Part shown: in pieces, positions 17,584 to 24,875 of the stretch
Layout: every line of letters starts with the position of its first letter
Position numbering within the stretch: the stretch's first letter is position 1
Assembly: GCA_900549065.1 (NCBI GenBank)
Contig: URNC01000001.1
Coordinates: 1 to 56,885 of the forward strand
Source of the DNA: an uncultured Collinsella sp.
Lineage (GTDB): Bacteria > Actinomycetota > Coriobacteriia > Coriobacteriales > Coriobacteriaceae
Direction of reading: 5' to 3'
DNA length: 56,885 nucleotides
The notes under the pieces: model-generated
Told to the model about the DNA's origin: nothing
Seen by the model: the letters and a program-made list of their open reading frames with translations, nothing else
Databases searched by the model: none
Position numbers and translations under genes: made by a program

Positions 17584-17803
17584 GTGGTCAAAAAATACCA
17601 AATATGAGTACTGTTGCAAAAGAGGTGTCATATTTTTCGGCCTGCTCTGAGCGAAAATGGGCTCATAATCAATTTATCTAGCCCCCTTTAAAGGGCGTTT
17701 GACGGCTTTCAACCTCTTCGAATCGCTCAAATTAGGCAATTTGCTCTCGATTTTGCTGCTACTAAATTGGTGACAGTACTCATATTTGCCACTTTTTGAC
17801 CAC
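17584..17803. mobile_element. MITE-like element, family C
   Basis: A 220-bp segment bounded by 31-bp terminal inverted repeats that agree at 28 of 31 positions (17584-17614 and 17773-17803); they begin GTGGTCAAAAA and end ATGAGTACTGT. The interior has no open frame and is far richer in A+T than the flanks, with a CCCCCTTTAAAGGGC palindrome near its middle. No target duplication is visible. It looks like a non-autonomous mobile element or a structured RNA element. Confidence 0.72.
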
Positions 17804-17900
17804 GAGGTGTTCAGAGGAGCTCTCGAGAAGCATCTAACGGTACAATAGCTACCACGTGGCTGGGTTTGCCGGCCGAATGTGCGATGTCGTGGGAGGGGAC

Positions 17901-18149
17901 ATGGTCGAATTTACGAAGACGATTAAAGATCCGTTGGGATTGCATGCCCGCCCGGTTGCGCTGCTCTATGACATTATCGCCAAGCATCGTAGCGACGTGT
18001 CGGTTTCGATTGGCAATCGTCATGTCGATGGCCGCGACGTTATAGGGCTCATGGCACTCTGCGGCGAATGTGGCGAGGACGTCGTGTTCCGCGTTTCGGG
18101 CGTGGATGAGGCTTCCTGCGTCACGTCGATCAGAAACCTCTCGCTCTAA
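17901..18149 (+). CDS. HPr-family phosphocarrier with Asp46
   Basis: An 82-residue HPr-like protein. HPr passes phosphate from enzyme I to sugar-specific PTS components through His15, present here in PLGLHARPVALL. In Gram-positive HPr residue 46 is the regulatory serine phosphorylated by HPr kinase; here alignment of GRDVIGLMAL with KSIMGVMSL puts Asp at 46, a change that mimics phosphoserine. It is a lone gene with no ptsI neighbour, ending at a strong terminator. RBS GGGAGGGG fixes the ATG. It could be the main HPr or a specialised paralogue. Confidence 0.85.
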   Translation: MVEFTKTIKDPLGLHARPVALLYDIIAKHRSDVSVSIGNRHVDGRDVIGLMALCGECGEDVVFRVSGVDEASCVTSIRNLSL

Positions 18150-18158
18150 GCATGACGG

Positions 18159-18194
18159 GGCGCGGCAAAGGACAGCTCTTTGCCGCGCCTTTTT
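18159..18194 (+). terminator. Terminator of the HPr gene
   Basis: GGCGCGGCAAAG (18159-18170) pairs with CTTTGCCGCGCC (18178-18189), followed by TTTTTG. Confidence 0.92.
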
Positions 18195-18241
18195 GTTTCG
18201 TATAGGAAACTTTTTCGAAAACTGAATAGAGACTCTTTCCA

Positions 18242-18295
18242 AAAAGTTAACCACGTGCTAGTTTACTATAGCGAACATAGACGTGGTTAACTTTT
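18242..18295. promoter_or_regulatory. 15-bp inverted repeat at the feo promoter
   Basis: AAAAGTTAACCACGT (18242-18256) and ACGTGGTTAACTTTT (18281-18295) are a perfect inverted repeat around an AT-rich core containing TACTATA. It lies directly before the feo operon, so an iron- or redox-sensing repressor is likely. GGTTAACT recurs at about 21443-21450 before the last gene of the cluster. Confidence 0.65.
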
Positions 18296-18337
18296 AACGC
18301 GTCGATGTTGAGGACGAACTGACGTTAGGAGCAACTC

Positions 18338-18580
18338 ATGTCTTGCGGACCGCAGATGCCGGCCATGCCGCTTTCGATGGTAAAAGCGGGCGAAACCGTG
18401 CGCGTGTCTCGTGTAAAGGGCAATGAGGATATGAAACACCACCTCAAGGACCTCGGCTTTGTCGAGGGCAACGAAATCCACGTGGTGAGCTCGAGTGGCG
18501 CCAATATCATCGTCACGGTGCTGGGCGCACGCTTTGGTATCGATTCCAAGGTTGCCATGCACATCATGACCGTCGGTTAG
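18338..18580 (+). CDS. feoA: FeoA-domain protein 1
   Basis: An 80-residue SH3-like FeoA protein, a cytoplasmic partner of the ferrous iron transporter FeoB. The FeoA core is seen in HHLKDLGFVEGNEIHVVSSSGANIIVTVLGARFGID. It starts MSCGPQMPAMP, a short Cys/Met-containing N-terminal extension. RBS TAGGAG precedes the ATG. First gene of the feo operon; a second feoA follows 39 bp downstream. Confidence 0.9.
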   Translation: MSCGPQMPAMPLSMVKAGETVRVSRVKGNEDMKHHLKDLGFVEGNEIHVVSSSGANIIVTVLGARFGIDSKVAMHIMTVG

Positions 18581-18619
18581 TCTGCAGCATTTCACAAAAA
18601 CCGAAAGGGGGACAAGAGG

Positions 18620-18841
18620 ATGAAGACGTTGGGTGACGTTAAGGTGGGCGAGAGTTCTACCATCGTCAAGCTTCACGGTGAGGGTGCGCTTCGCCGCCAC
18701 CTTATGGACCTGGGGCTCATCAAGGGCACTTCGTTCAAGGTCGTGAAGGTTGCACCGCTCGGTGATCCGGTTGAGATCAACGTGCGCGGCTACGAGCTTT
18801 CCATCCGCAAGGAGGAGGCCGCCGTCGTCGAGGTTCAGTAA
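18620..18841 (+). CDS. feoA: FeoA-domain protein 2
   Basis: A 73-residue FeoA protein, distinct from the first copy, with RRHLMDLGLIKGTSFKVVKVAPLGDPVEINVRGYELSIRKEEA, the classical FeoA pattern. A strong GAAAGGGGGA site precedes it. Two separate FeoA proteins before one FeoB is a common arrangement in anaerobes and suggests a hetero-oligomeric complex. Confidence 0.92.
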   Translation: MKTLGDVKVGESSTIVKLHGEGALRRHLMDLGLIKGTSFKVVKVAPLGDPVEINVRGYELSIRKEEAAVVEVQ

Positions 18842-18860
18842 GGAATTGCGGCGCATATTT

Positions 18861-18897
18861 CTGCAGATAAAGTTAGGTTTTTCTAACTTAATGCAGC
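18861..18897 (+). promoter_or_regulatory. Inverted repeat between feoA2 and feoB
   Basis: AAGTTAG (18870-18876) and CTAACTT (18883-18889), enclosed by CTGCA/TGCAG. The TTAGGTT-like form recalls DtxR/IdeR iron boxes, so iron control of feoB separate from feoA is possible. It could also be an RNA hairpin within the message. Confidence 0.5.
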
Positions 18898-18964
18898 AAC
18901 TTTGAAGCACATTATCCAGCCTGCGCGGAGAAAGCAGCGCAGGCACACAAGGAAGAAGGATTGA

Positions 18965-21292
18965 ATGGCGGATTCTCAGATCCATGTCGCGCTGGCGGGT
19001 AACCCCAACTGCGGCAAGACCACGCTTTTCAACCTGATCACCGGCGCCAACGGCTACGTTGGCAACTGGCCCGGCGTCACGGTTGAGAAAAAGGAGGCCA
19101 AGCTCCTAAGCGACAAGAACGTTACCATCACGGACCTCCCTGGCATCTACTCGCTTTCCCCCTACAGCCCCGAGGAGCAATGCTCGCGCGATTACCTCAT
19201 GAGCGGCGAGCCCGATGTCGTCGTTCAGGTGGTCGATGCCACCAACCTGGAGCGCAATCTATACCTGGCGCTTCAGGTCATCGAGACCGGCCTGCCTGTG
19301 GTCGTTGCCCTCAACATGGCCGATCTGGTCGAGAAGAATGGCGACAAGATCGACACCGACAAGCTCTCCAAGAAGCTTGGTTGTCCGGTCATGATGATCT
19401 CCGCTCTTAAGAACAAGGGCATCAAGGAGCTCTTCGAGCAGGTCAAAAAGTCCGCTGCTTCTAAGGGTCAGGTGCCGGAGCACAAGTTCGATTCCTCTAT
19501 CGAGGACGTTCTGGACCACATCAAGAATAACCTTCCGGCGAGCGTTCCCGCCAACAAGCGCCGCTATTACGCCGTTAAGCTGTTCGAGCGTGATGCAGAC
19601 GCCTGCAAGCTCATCAACCTCACCAAGGAGAAGGCCGCTCGCGTGGAGGAACTGGTCGCCCAGTGCGAGCAGGACTGCGACGACGATGCCGAGTCCATCA
19701 TCACCGGTGAGCGCTATGGCGTCATTGCCCACATCATCGACGAGTGCATGACCAAGGCCCCGGCCAAGATGAGCACCTCCGAGAAGATCGACCGCGTGGT
19801 TACCAACCGTATCCTGGGCTTGCCGATCTTTGTCGTCATCATGTTCTGCGTGTACTACATCGCCGTTTCTACCTTGGGTGGCACGGTGACCGACTTCACC
19901 AACGACCAGCTCTTCGGCACCGACGGCTGGTATGTGCTCGGTCAGGGCCGCGATGCTTACGATGAGGCTGTCGAGGCCGCGGGTGACGACGCCGACTCGG
20001 TCGACCCGGCACAGTACGGCCCCTATGTCCCGGGTATCACCACCATGGTGCACGACGCCCTCGTGGCGGGTGGCACCGAGGACGGTGGCCTGGTCGATTC
20101 GCTGGTCTGCGACGGTATCGTTGGCGGCCTGGGCGCCATCTTCGGCTTTGTGCCGCAGATGTTCCTGCTGTTCGTGATGCTGTCCTTCCTGGAGGACTGC
20201 GGCTACATGGCCCGCGTCGCCTTTATCATGGACCGCGTGTTCCGCCGCTTTGGCCTGTCCGGTAAGTCGTTCATCCCCATGCTCGTGTCCTCAGGCTGCG
20301 GCGTCCCCGGCGTCATGGCCACCAAGACCATCGAGAACGAGAAGGACCGCCGCATGACGGTCATGACCACCACGTTCATCCCCTGCGGCGCCAAGCTGCC
20401 GATCATCGCCCTGCTCATGGGCTCCATCATTGGCGATTCTTCCACCACCGCCGCGTGGATCAGCCCGCTCTTCTACTTCCTGGGCGTCTTTGCCGTCATC
20501 GCCTCGGGCCTCATGCTCAAGAAGACCAAGCTCTTCGCCGGTCGCCCGACGCCGTTCGTTATGGAGCTTCCCGCCTACCACTTCCCGGCGATCCGCTCTT
20601 GGGCGCTGCACGTGTGGGAGCGCTGCTGGGCCTTTATCAAGAAGGCCGGCACGGTCATCTTTGCGTCCACCGTCGTCGTTTGGTTCCTCTCCAACTTTGG
20701 TAGCTATAACGGTTCCTTTGGCTTCCTGCCTGCGATGGACGGCATCCCCGAGGAGTTTATGGACTACTCCGTGCTTGCCATGCTGGGCAACCTGGTCGCT
20801 TGGATCTTCGCCCCGCTCGGCTTTAGCACCTGGCAGGCCACCGCGCTGACTGTCTCTGGCCTCGTCGCCAAGGAGAACGTCGTCGCCACCGCCGGCTCGC
20901 TGCTGTCCGTCGCCGACGCGGGCGAGACCGACCCGAGCCTGTGGACCGCGTTTGCCGGCATGTTCCCCACCATGGGCGCTTGCGTTGCCTTCGGCGCCTT
21001 CAACCTGCTGTGCGCTCCGTGCTTTGCCGCTATTGGCACCATCCGCAACCAGATGGATTCCGGCAAGTGGACTGCGATCGCCATCGGTTACGAGTGCGCC
21101 TTCGCTTGGGTGATCGGCCTGTTCATCAACCAGTTCTACAACTTGCTTGTTCTTGGACAGTTTGGTATCTGGACGATTGTGGCCATTGTGCTGCTGGTTG
21201 CGATGCTCTTCCAGATCTTCCGCCCCATGCCCAAACATGCATGGACCGACGAGGACGAGACCAACACTGCTTCCGCCGCAGTTTCCGCTTAA
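18965..21292 (+). CDS. feoB: Ferrous iron transporter FeoB
   Basis: The Fe(II) uptake protein of the cytoplasmic membrane. The 775-residue protein has an N-terminal G domain with G1 GNPNCGKTT (residues 12-20), switch I GVTVEKK, G3 DLPG and G4 NMAD, a helical guanine-dissociation-inhibitor-like spacer, and a C-terminal transmembrane region with two Gate domains (including FIPMLVSSGCGVPGVMATKT, where Cys lines the putative path). RBS GAAGAAGGA is upstream. It ends at a strong terminator at 21322. Confidence 0.96.
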   Translation: MADSQIHVALAGNPNCGKTTLFNLITGANGYVGNWPGVTVEKKEAKLLSDKNVTITDLPGIYSLSPYSPEEQCSRDYLMSGEPDVVVQVVDATNLERNLYLALQVIETGLPVVVALNMADLVEKNGDKIDTDKLSKKLGCPVMMISALKNKGIKELFEQVKKSAASKGQVPEHKFDSSIEDVLDHIKNNLPASVPANKRRYYAVKLFERDADACKLINLTKEKAARVEELVAQCEQDCDDDAESIITGERYGVIAHIIDECMTKAPAKMSTSEKIDRVVTNRILGLPIFVVIMFCVYYIAVSTLGGTVTDFTNDQLFGTDGWYVLGQGRDAYDEAVEAAGDDADSVDPAQYGPYVPGITTMVHDALVAGGTEDGGLVDSLVCDGIVGGLGAIFGFVPQMFLLFVMLSFLEDCGYMARVAFIMDRVFRRFGLSGKSFIPMLVSSGCGVPGVMATKTIENEKDRRMTVMTTTFIPCGAKLPIIALLMGSIIGDSSTTAAWISPLFYFLGVFAVIASGLMLKKTKLFAGRPTPFVMELPAYHFPAIRSWALHVWERCWAFIKKAGTVIFASTVVVWFLSNFGSYNGSFGFLPAMDGIPEEFMDYSVLAMLGNLVAWIFAPLGFSTWQATALTVSGLVAKENVVATAGSLLSVADAGETDPSLWTAFAGMFPTMGACVAFGAFNLLCAPCFAAIGTIRNQMDSGKWTAIAIGYECAFAWVIGLFINQFYNLLVLGQFGIWTIVAIVLLVAMLFQIFRPMPKHAWTDEDETNTASAAVSA

Positions 21293-21321
21293 GTCCGAAT
21301 AAGGATTAGCCCCTTTTCACG

Positions 21322-21354
21322 AGCCCGGGTGTCCCAGCGACACTCGGGCTTTTT
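21322..21354 (+). terminator. Terminator of feoB
   Basis: AGCCCGGGTGTC (21322-21333) pairs with GACACTCGGGCT (21339-21350), followed by TTTT. Confidence 0.9.
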
Positions 21355-21466
21355 GGTGGGGAAGATGTGACATTTCCCCAGATAAAACCGACCAAATTAA
21401 ACCTGTCCCTATCGGTAGGTGGAGAATGGGGTAAAGTAAGTGATGGTTAACTAGAGGAGGCTTGCT

Positions 21467-21667
21467 ATGGCACCTATCGATATTGTTGTACTGGCTGTTA
21501 TCGGTATTGCGTTTGTCGCGGTATGCGTGCGCATCTACCGCAAGGGCACCTGCGCCGACTGCGCTCAGGGTGGCGTTTGCACGGGGCATTGCTCCAACAA
21601 AAAGACGTGCGCTGCACTTAAGGGCGTAGACAAAATCGCCGAAGACTTGGGTCGCGGTATCAAATAA
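21467..21667 (+). CDS. FeoB-associated Cys-rich membrane protein
   Basis: A 66-residue protein with one N-terminal membrane helix (residues 5-22) and cysteines at 20, 29, 32, 38, 42 and 48 in the cytoplasmic or membrane-proximal tail. This matches the small Cys-rich proteins often found next to feoB and thought to assist iron transfer. It has its own upstream region, a GAGGAGG site and a terminator, so it may be made separately from feoB. Confidence 0.85.
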   Translation: MAPIDIVVLAVIGIAFVAVCVRIYRKGTCADCAQGGVCTGHCSNKKTCAALKGVDKIAEDLGRGIK

Positions 21668-21680
21668 GGTCCGGACATCC

Positions 21681-21716
21681 AAGCGCTCCGCGGGCATCCG
21701 TTCGCGGGGCGCTTTG
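21681..21716 (+). terminator. Terminator after the Cys-rich gene
   Basis: AAGCGCTCCGCG (21681-21692) pairs with CGCGGGGCGCTT (21703-21714). The T-tract is short. Confidence 0.65.
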
Positions 21717-21811
21717 TGCATTTGAGGGAGAGCACGGCGAGTCGAAGAGTATTTTTGGGGTATCGTTAACTGGACTATTAATTGGCAACTTATCTATAAC
21801 GGAGTAACCGC

Positions 21812-22891
21812 ATGAGCGCTCGCGTAACCATGAAGGACATAGCCGCCGAGCTTGGCGTTTCCATCAATACCGTGCACAAGGCCCTGACGGGAAAGGCCGG
21901 CGTGAGCGAATCCGTGCGCGCCAAGGTGAACGCTAAGGCCGAGGCCATGGGCTATCACCGCAACACAAGTGCCTCAAGCCTGCGCCGCAAGGATATCAAT
22001 CTGGTGTTTTGCCTGCCCCGCGCATCGCGCGAGGGAGCGTACTTTTTCCGTTACCTGTGGGAAGGCTGCAATCGCTTTGAACAGGAGGTCATCGACCGGG
22101 GCATTACGGTTGAGCGCGTTGAATTTGGCGTGGGCGGCTACGCCGATGCACTCGAGCAAATCGACGAGCGTCTGCAGGTGGGCGAGAAGATTGATGGCTT
22201 GCTCGCCTATGCGCCGGGCGACGATCGTGCGACTGAGCTTTTGGGGCAGATCGCCGAGGCGGGCGTGACGATCGAGCTCGTCGACGGCGACCGTCCGCAT
22301 TTGAATCGTTTGGGTGCGAGCTTGGCCGATTATTCGACGGCAGGCAGCCTTATGGCCGAGCAGGCGGCAAACCTGGTCCATGCTTCTGGGGCCGACGCCC
22401 GCGTGCTCCTTTTGACAGGCGACCCATATACCGATTCGCACTATCTAACCGCCCGCGCCTTCCACAATTACCTGCGCGAACGTGATATTCCATGGCAGGT
22501 TGAGGATCTTGCAGGTGCCCATGCGCAAGTCAAACAACTCGAGCATGAGCTCGAAAAGCGCTTGAGTGCGCCGGACGCCCCCGAACTTATCTGTAGCGTT
22601 TTTGCCGTTGGTTCCGAAGTGGTTGCCGACGCGCTCGTCTCGACCGGCAAGGCCGGTCAGGTCATGGTGATCGGCAACGACCTGTTTCCCGAAAGCGCCC
22701 TGGCCTTGCGCCGCGGTATCTTTACCAATATTGTCTATAAGGACCCGACGAGCCTGGCGTATCGCGGCGCTAAGACGCTGGGCGATTATCTGCTGTGGGG
22801 AAGGACCCCGACGGTGCCCGTCCAGAAGGGCGCCGTCGAGATGGTATTTGCCAGCAATGTCGATCGCTACTGCGAACTTGCGGGTATTTAG
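21812..22891 (+). CDS. LacI-family regulator, candidate uronate repressor
   Basis: A 359-residue LacI-type regulator with the helix-turn-helix MKDIAAELGVSINTVHKALTG (VHKALT in place of the usual VSRALN) and a type I periplasmic-binding-like sugar domain. It stands immediately before uxaC on the same strand. The operators around uxaC and the rest of the pectin island (AGGTGAACGTTCACCT) have a central CG step, as LacI operators do, so this is the best candidate for their repressor. The effector is not known; KDG or a uronate is likely. Confidence 0.85.
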   Translation: MSARVTMKDIAAELGVSINTVHKALTGKAGVSESVRAKVNAKAEAMGYHRNTSASSLRRKDINLVFCLPRASREGAYFFRYLWEGCNRFEQEVIDRGITVERVEFGVGGYADALEQIDERLQVGEKIDGLLAYAPGDDRATELLGQIAEAGVTIELVDGDRPHLNRLGASLADYSTAGSLMAEQAANLVHASGADARVLLLTGDPYTDSHYLTARAFHNYLRERDIPWQVEDLAGAHAQVKQLEHELEKRLSAPDAPELICSVFAVGSEVVADALVSTGKAGQVMVIGNDLFPESALALRRGIFTNIVYKDPTSLAYRGAKTLGDYLLWGRTPTVPVQKGAVEMVFASNVDRYCELAGI

Positions 22892-22916
22892 CCGATTGAG
22901 CAGGTACCCCCTCTTG

Positions 22917-23115
22917 CGACGTGCATTTTTGGGAGTATTCAGCATTGGCATGCCCTGAATGAGGTGCAGAACGACTGTTTTAAGTGCCCCCGATGGCGTA
23001 ATTTGCCATCGGGGGCACTTTTTATGCCGATCGGGCGCTATCTGCGTTCCAAATAGGACGCTGAGGATGGCGCACGGCGCGCTCCAATGCTGAATACTCC
23101 CAAAAATGTACGTCG
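22917..23115. mobile_element. MITE-like element, family D
   Basis: A 199-bp segment with 32-bp terminal inverted repeats matching at 31 of 32 positions (22917-22948 and 23084-23115), containing CATTTTTGGGAGTATTCAGC. The terminator of the upstream regulator lies inside. A solo copy of the repeat is at 3018-3043. It may be a non-autonomous element or a large stem-loop. Confidence 0.7.
22982..23023 (+). terminator. Terminator of the lacI-type gene
   Basis: AAGTGCCCCCGATGGC (22982-22997) pairs perfectly with GCCATCGGGGGCACTT (23005-23020), followed by a T run. It is carried inside the family D element. Confidence 0.93.
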
Positions 23116-23245
23116 GGACATGACCCACCTGAGCAAAAGCGCTCAAGTTCGGTGTTCGGGGACGCCAACCGGTCCGCAATGCATGCAAGTCACAGCTCCG
23201 GCAACCGTTGAACGGGCAAAACCTACCGTTCACCCCATGGTTGTT

Positions 23246-23298
23246 AGGTGAACGTTCACCTTTTGAGTCGTAATGGATTAGTATGGTGAACGTTCACC
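23246..23298 (+). promoter_or_regulatory. uxaC promoter with two AGGTGAACGTTCACCT operators
   Basis: Operators lie at 23246-23261 and 23285-23298, centres 38 bp apart. A promoter fits between them: TTCACC (23255-23260) as -35 inside the first operator, an 18-bp spacer, TAGTAT (23279-23284) as -10 touching the second operator. The same arrangement recurs before the transporter at 28312 and the GH105 gene. Confidence 0.78.
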
Positions 23299-23351
23299 TA
23301 GAGGATGACGAGCGTATTGTGCGCCCGCTCCGCAAACAAAGGGGTTGTTTG

Positions 23352-24779
23352 ATGAAAAACTTCATGGACGATCAGGATTTCCTGCTGAGCACCAAGACCG
23401 GCGAGGAACTGTTCCACAACTTTGCCGAGGGCATGCCCATCGTCGACTACCACTGCCACATTTCTCCCAAGGAGATTTGGGAGGACAAGCGTTTCGAGAA
23501 CATCACCGAGGTTTGGCTGGGCGGCGACCACTACAAGTGGCGCCTGATGCGTGCCAACGGCGTCGACGAGCGCTTTATCACTGGCGACGCCCCTGCTCGC
23601 GAGAAGTTCCAAAAGTGGGCCGAGACCCTGGGTCGCTGCGTCGGCAACCCCGTCTTTGAGTGGAGCCACCTGGAGCTTAAGCGCTACTTTGGCTACGAGG
23701 GCGTCCTCAACGGCAAGACTGCCCAGGAGGTTTGGGACCTTGCCAACGCCAAGCTCGCCGAGGCTAGCTTTACCTGCCGCAACCTGATCAAGCAGTCCAA
23801 CGTCCGCATGATCTGCACTACCGACGACCCCGCCGACAGCTTTGAGTGGCACAAGAAGATTGCCGCCGACGACAGCTTTGACGTTCAGGTCGTTCCCGCC
23901 ATGCGCCCCGATGCCGCTTTGCGCATCGAGCGCGGCCAGGAGTTTGCCGACTACTGCAAGCACCTTTCCGAGGTTGCCGGCGTTGAGGTCAGCGACTTTG
24001 AGGGCATGAAGGCTGCCATTTCCAAGCGCTACGACGTTGCTCACGAGCTGGGCTGCCGCGCCTCCGACCACGCACTCGACTACGTTATGTACGTCCCGGC
24101 TACCGCCGACGAGATCGAGGCTATCTTTGCCAAGGGTCTGGCTGCCGAGCCGCTTACCGAGGAAGAGGTCCTCAAGTACAAGACTGCCTTTATGCAGTTC
24201 GTTGCCGGCGAGTATGTCCGTCTGGGCTGGGCCATGCAGCTGCACTTTGGCTGCAAGCGCGACAACAACCGCGCCATGTTCGCCAAACTCGGTCCCGACA
24301 CCGGCTACGACTGCATCTCCAACTACACGCCGTCCGACCAGCTCGCCGATTTCCTCAACTCCATCCAGGAGACCTGCGGCCTGCCCAAGACCATCCTGTA
24401 CAGCCTGAACCCCATCGATAACACCATGATCGATACCGTCATGGGTTGCTTCCAGGAGGCTCCGACTGCCGGTAAGATTCAGAACGGCTCCGCCTGGTGG
24501 TTCAACGACAACGAGGTCGGCATGCGCGAGCAGCTTACGGCTCTGGCTAACGAGGGCGTGTTGGGCAACTTTGTGGGCATGCTTACCGATTCCCGCTCCT
24601 TCCTGTCCTATCCGCGCCACGAGTACTTCCGTCGCGTGCTGTGCAGCGTGATCGGCGAGTGGGTCGAGCAGGGCAAGTACCCGGCCGACATGGAGCTGCT
24701 GGGCGAGGTTGTGCGTGACATCAGCTACAACAATGCGGTCCGCTACTTTGGCTTTGACCTGGACACCGACGAGGCCTAA
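23352..24779 (+). CDS. uxaC: Glucuronate/galacturonate isomerase
   Basis: UxaC isomerises D-galacturonate to D-tagaturonate (and glucuronate to fructuronate), entering the Ashwell pathway. The 475-residue protein belongs to the amidohydrolase-fold uronate isomerases; the N-terminal metal motif DYHCHISPKEIW and the C-terminal SFLSYPRHEYFRRVLC are clear. The ATG at 23352 follows AAAGGGG; the upstream GTG/ATG codons overlap the operator and are not used. First gene of uxaC-uxaB-uxaA. Confidence 0.96.
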   Translation: MKNFMDDQDFLLSTKTGEELFHNFAEGMPIVDYHCHISPKEIWEDKRFENITEVWLGGDHYKWRLMRANGVDERFITGDAPAREKFQKWAETLGRCVGNPVFEWSHLELKRYFGYEGVLNGKTAQEVWDLANAKLAEASFTCRNLIKQSNVRMICTTDDPADSFEWHKKIAADDSFDVQVVPAMRPDAALRIERGQEFADYCKHLSEVAGVEVSDFEGMKAAISKRYDVAHELGCRASDHALDYVMYVPATADEIEAIFAKGLAAEPLTEEEVLKYKTAFMQFVAGEYVRLGWAMQLHFGCKRDNNRAMFAKLGPDTGYDCISNYTPSDQLADFLNSIQETCGLPKTILYSLNPIDNTMIDTVMGCFQEAPTAGKIQNGSAWWFNDNEVGMREQLTALANEGVLGNFVGMLTDSRSFLSYPRHEYFRRVLCSVIGEWVEQGKYPADMELLGEVVRDISYNNAVRYFGFDLDTDEA

Positions 24780-24804
24780 GCCCGCATCGAATCACATCGA
24801 ACTC

Positions 24805-24838
24805 GGGAGCGCCGTTGCCACACGCGGCGCCCCCGTTT
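24805..24838 (+). terminator. Weak hairpin between uxaC and uxaB
   Basis: GGGAGCGCCG and CGGCGCCCC (24805-24833) with CGTTTTG after it. Probably a partial attenuator that lowers downstream expression, since uxaB has no visible promoter of its own. Confidence 0.45.
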
Positions 24839-24875
24839 TGCTTGCACGCTAACAGCTATCTAAGGAGAGACACAG

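Larger units (their letters stand above)
17480..17900. other. Intergenic region with a MITE-like element
   Basis: 421 bp between the permease and the HPr gene: a terminator at 17527-17556, the AT-rich element at 17584-17803, and about 97 bp carrying the HPr promoter and ribosome binding site. Confidence 0.7.
22892..23351. other. Gene-free region before uxaC
   Basis: 460 bp: the MITE-like element 22917-23115 with a terminator inside it, about 130 bp without clear features except CCGTTGAACGGG (23203-23214) and CTACCGTTCA (23223-23232), then the uxaC promoter with two operators. Confidence 0.65.
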
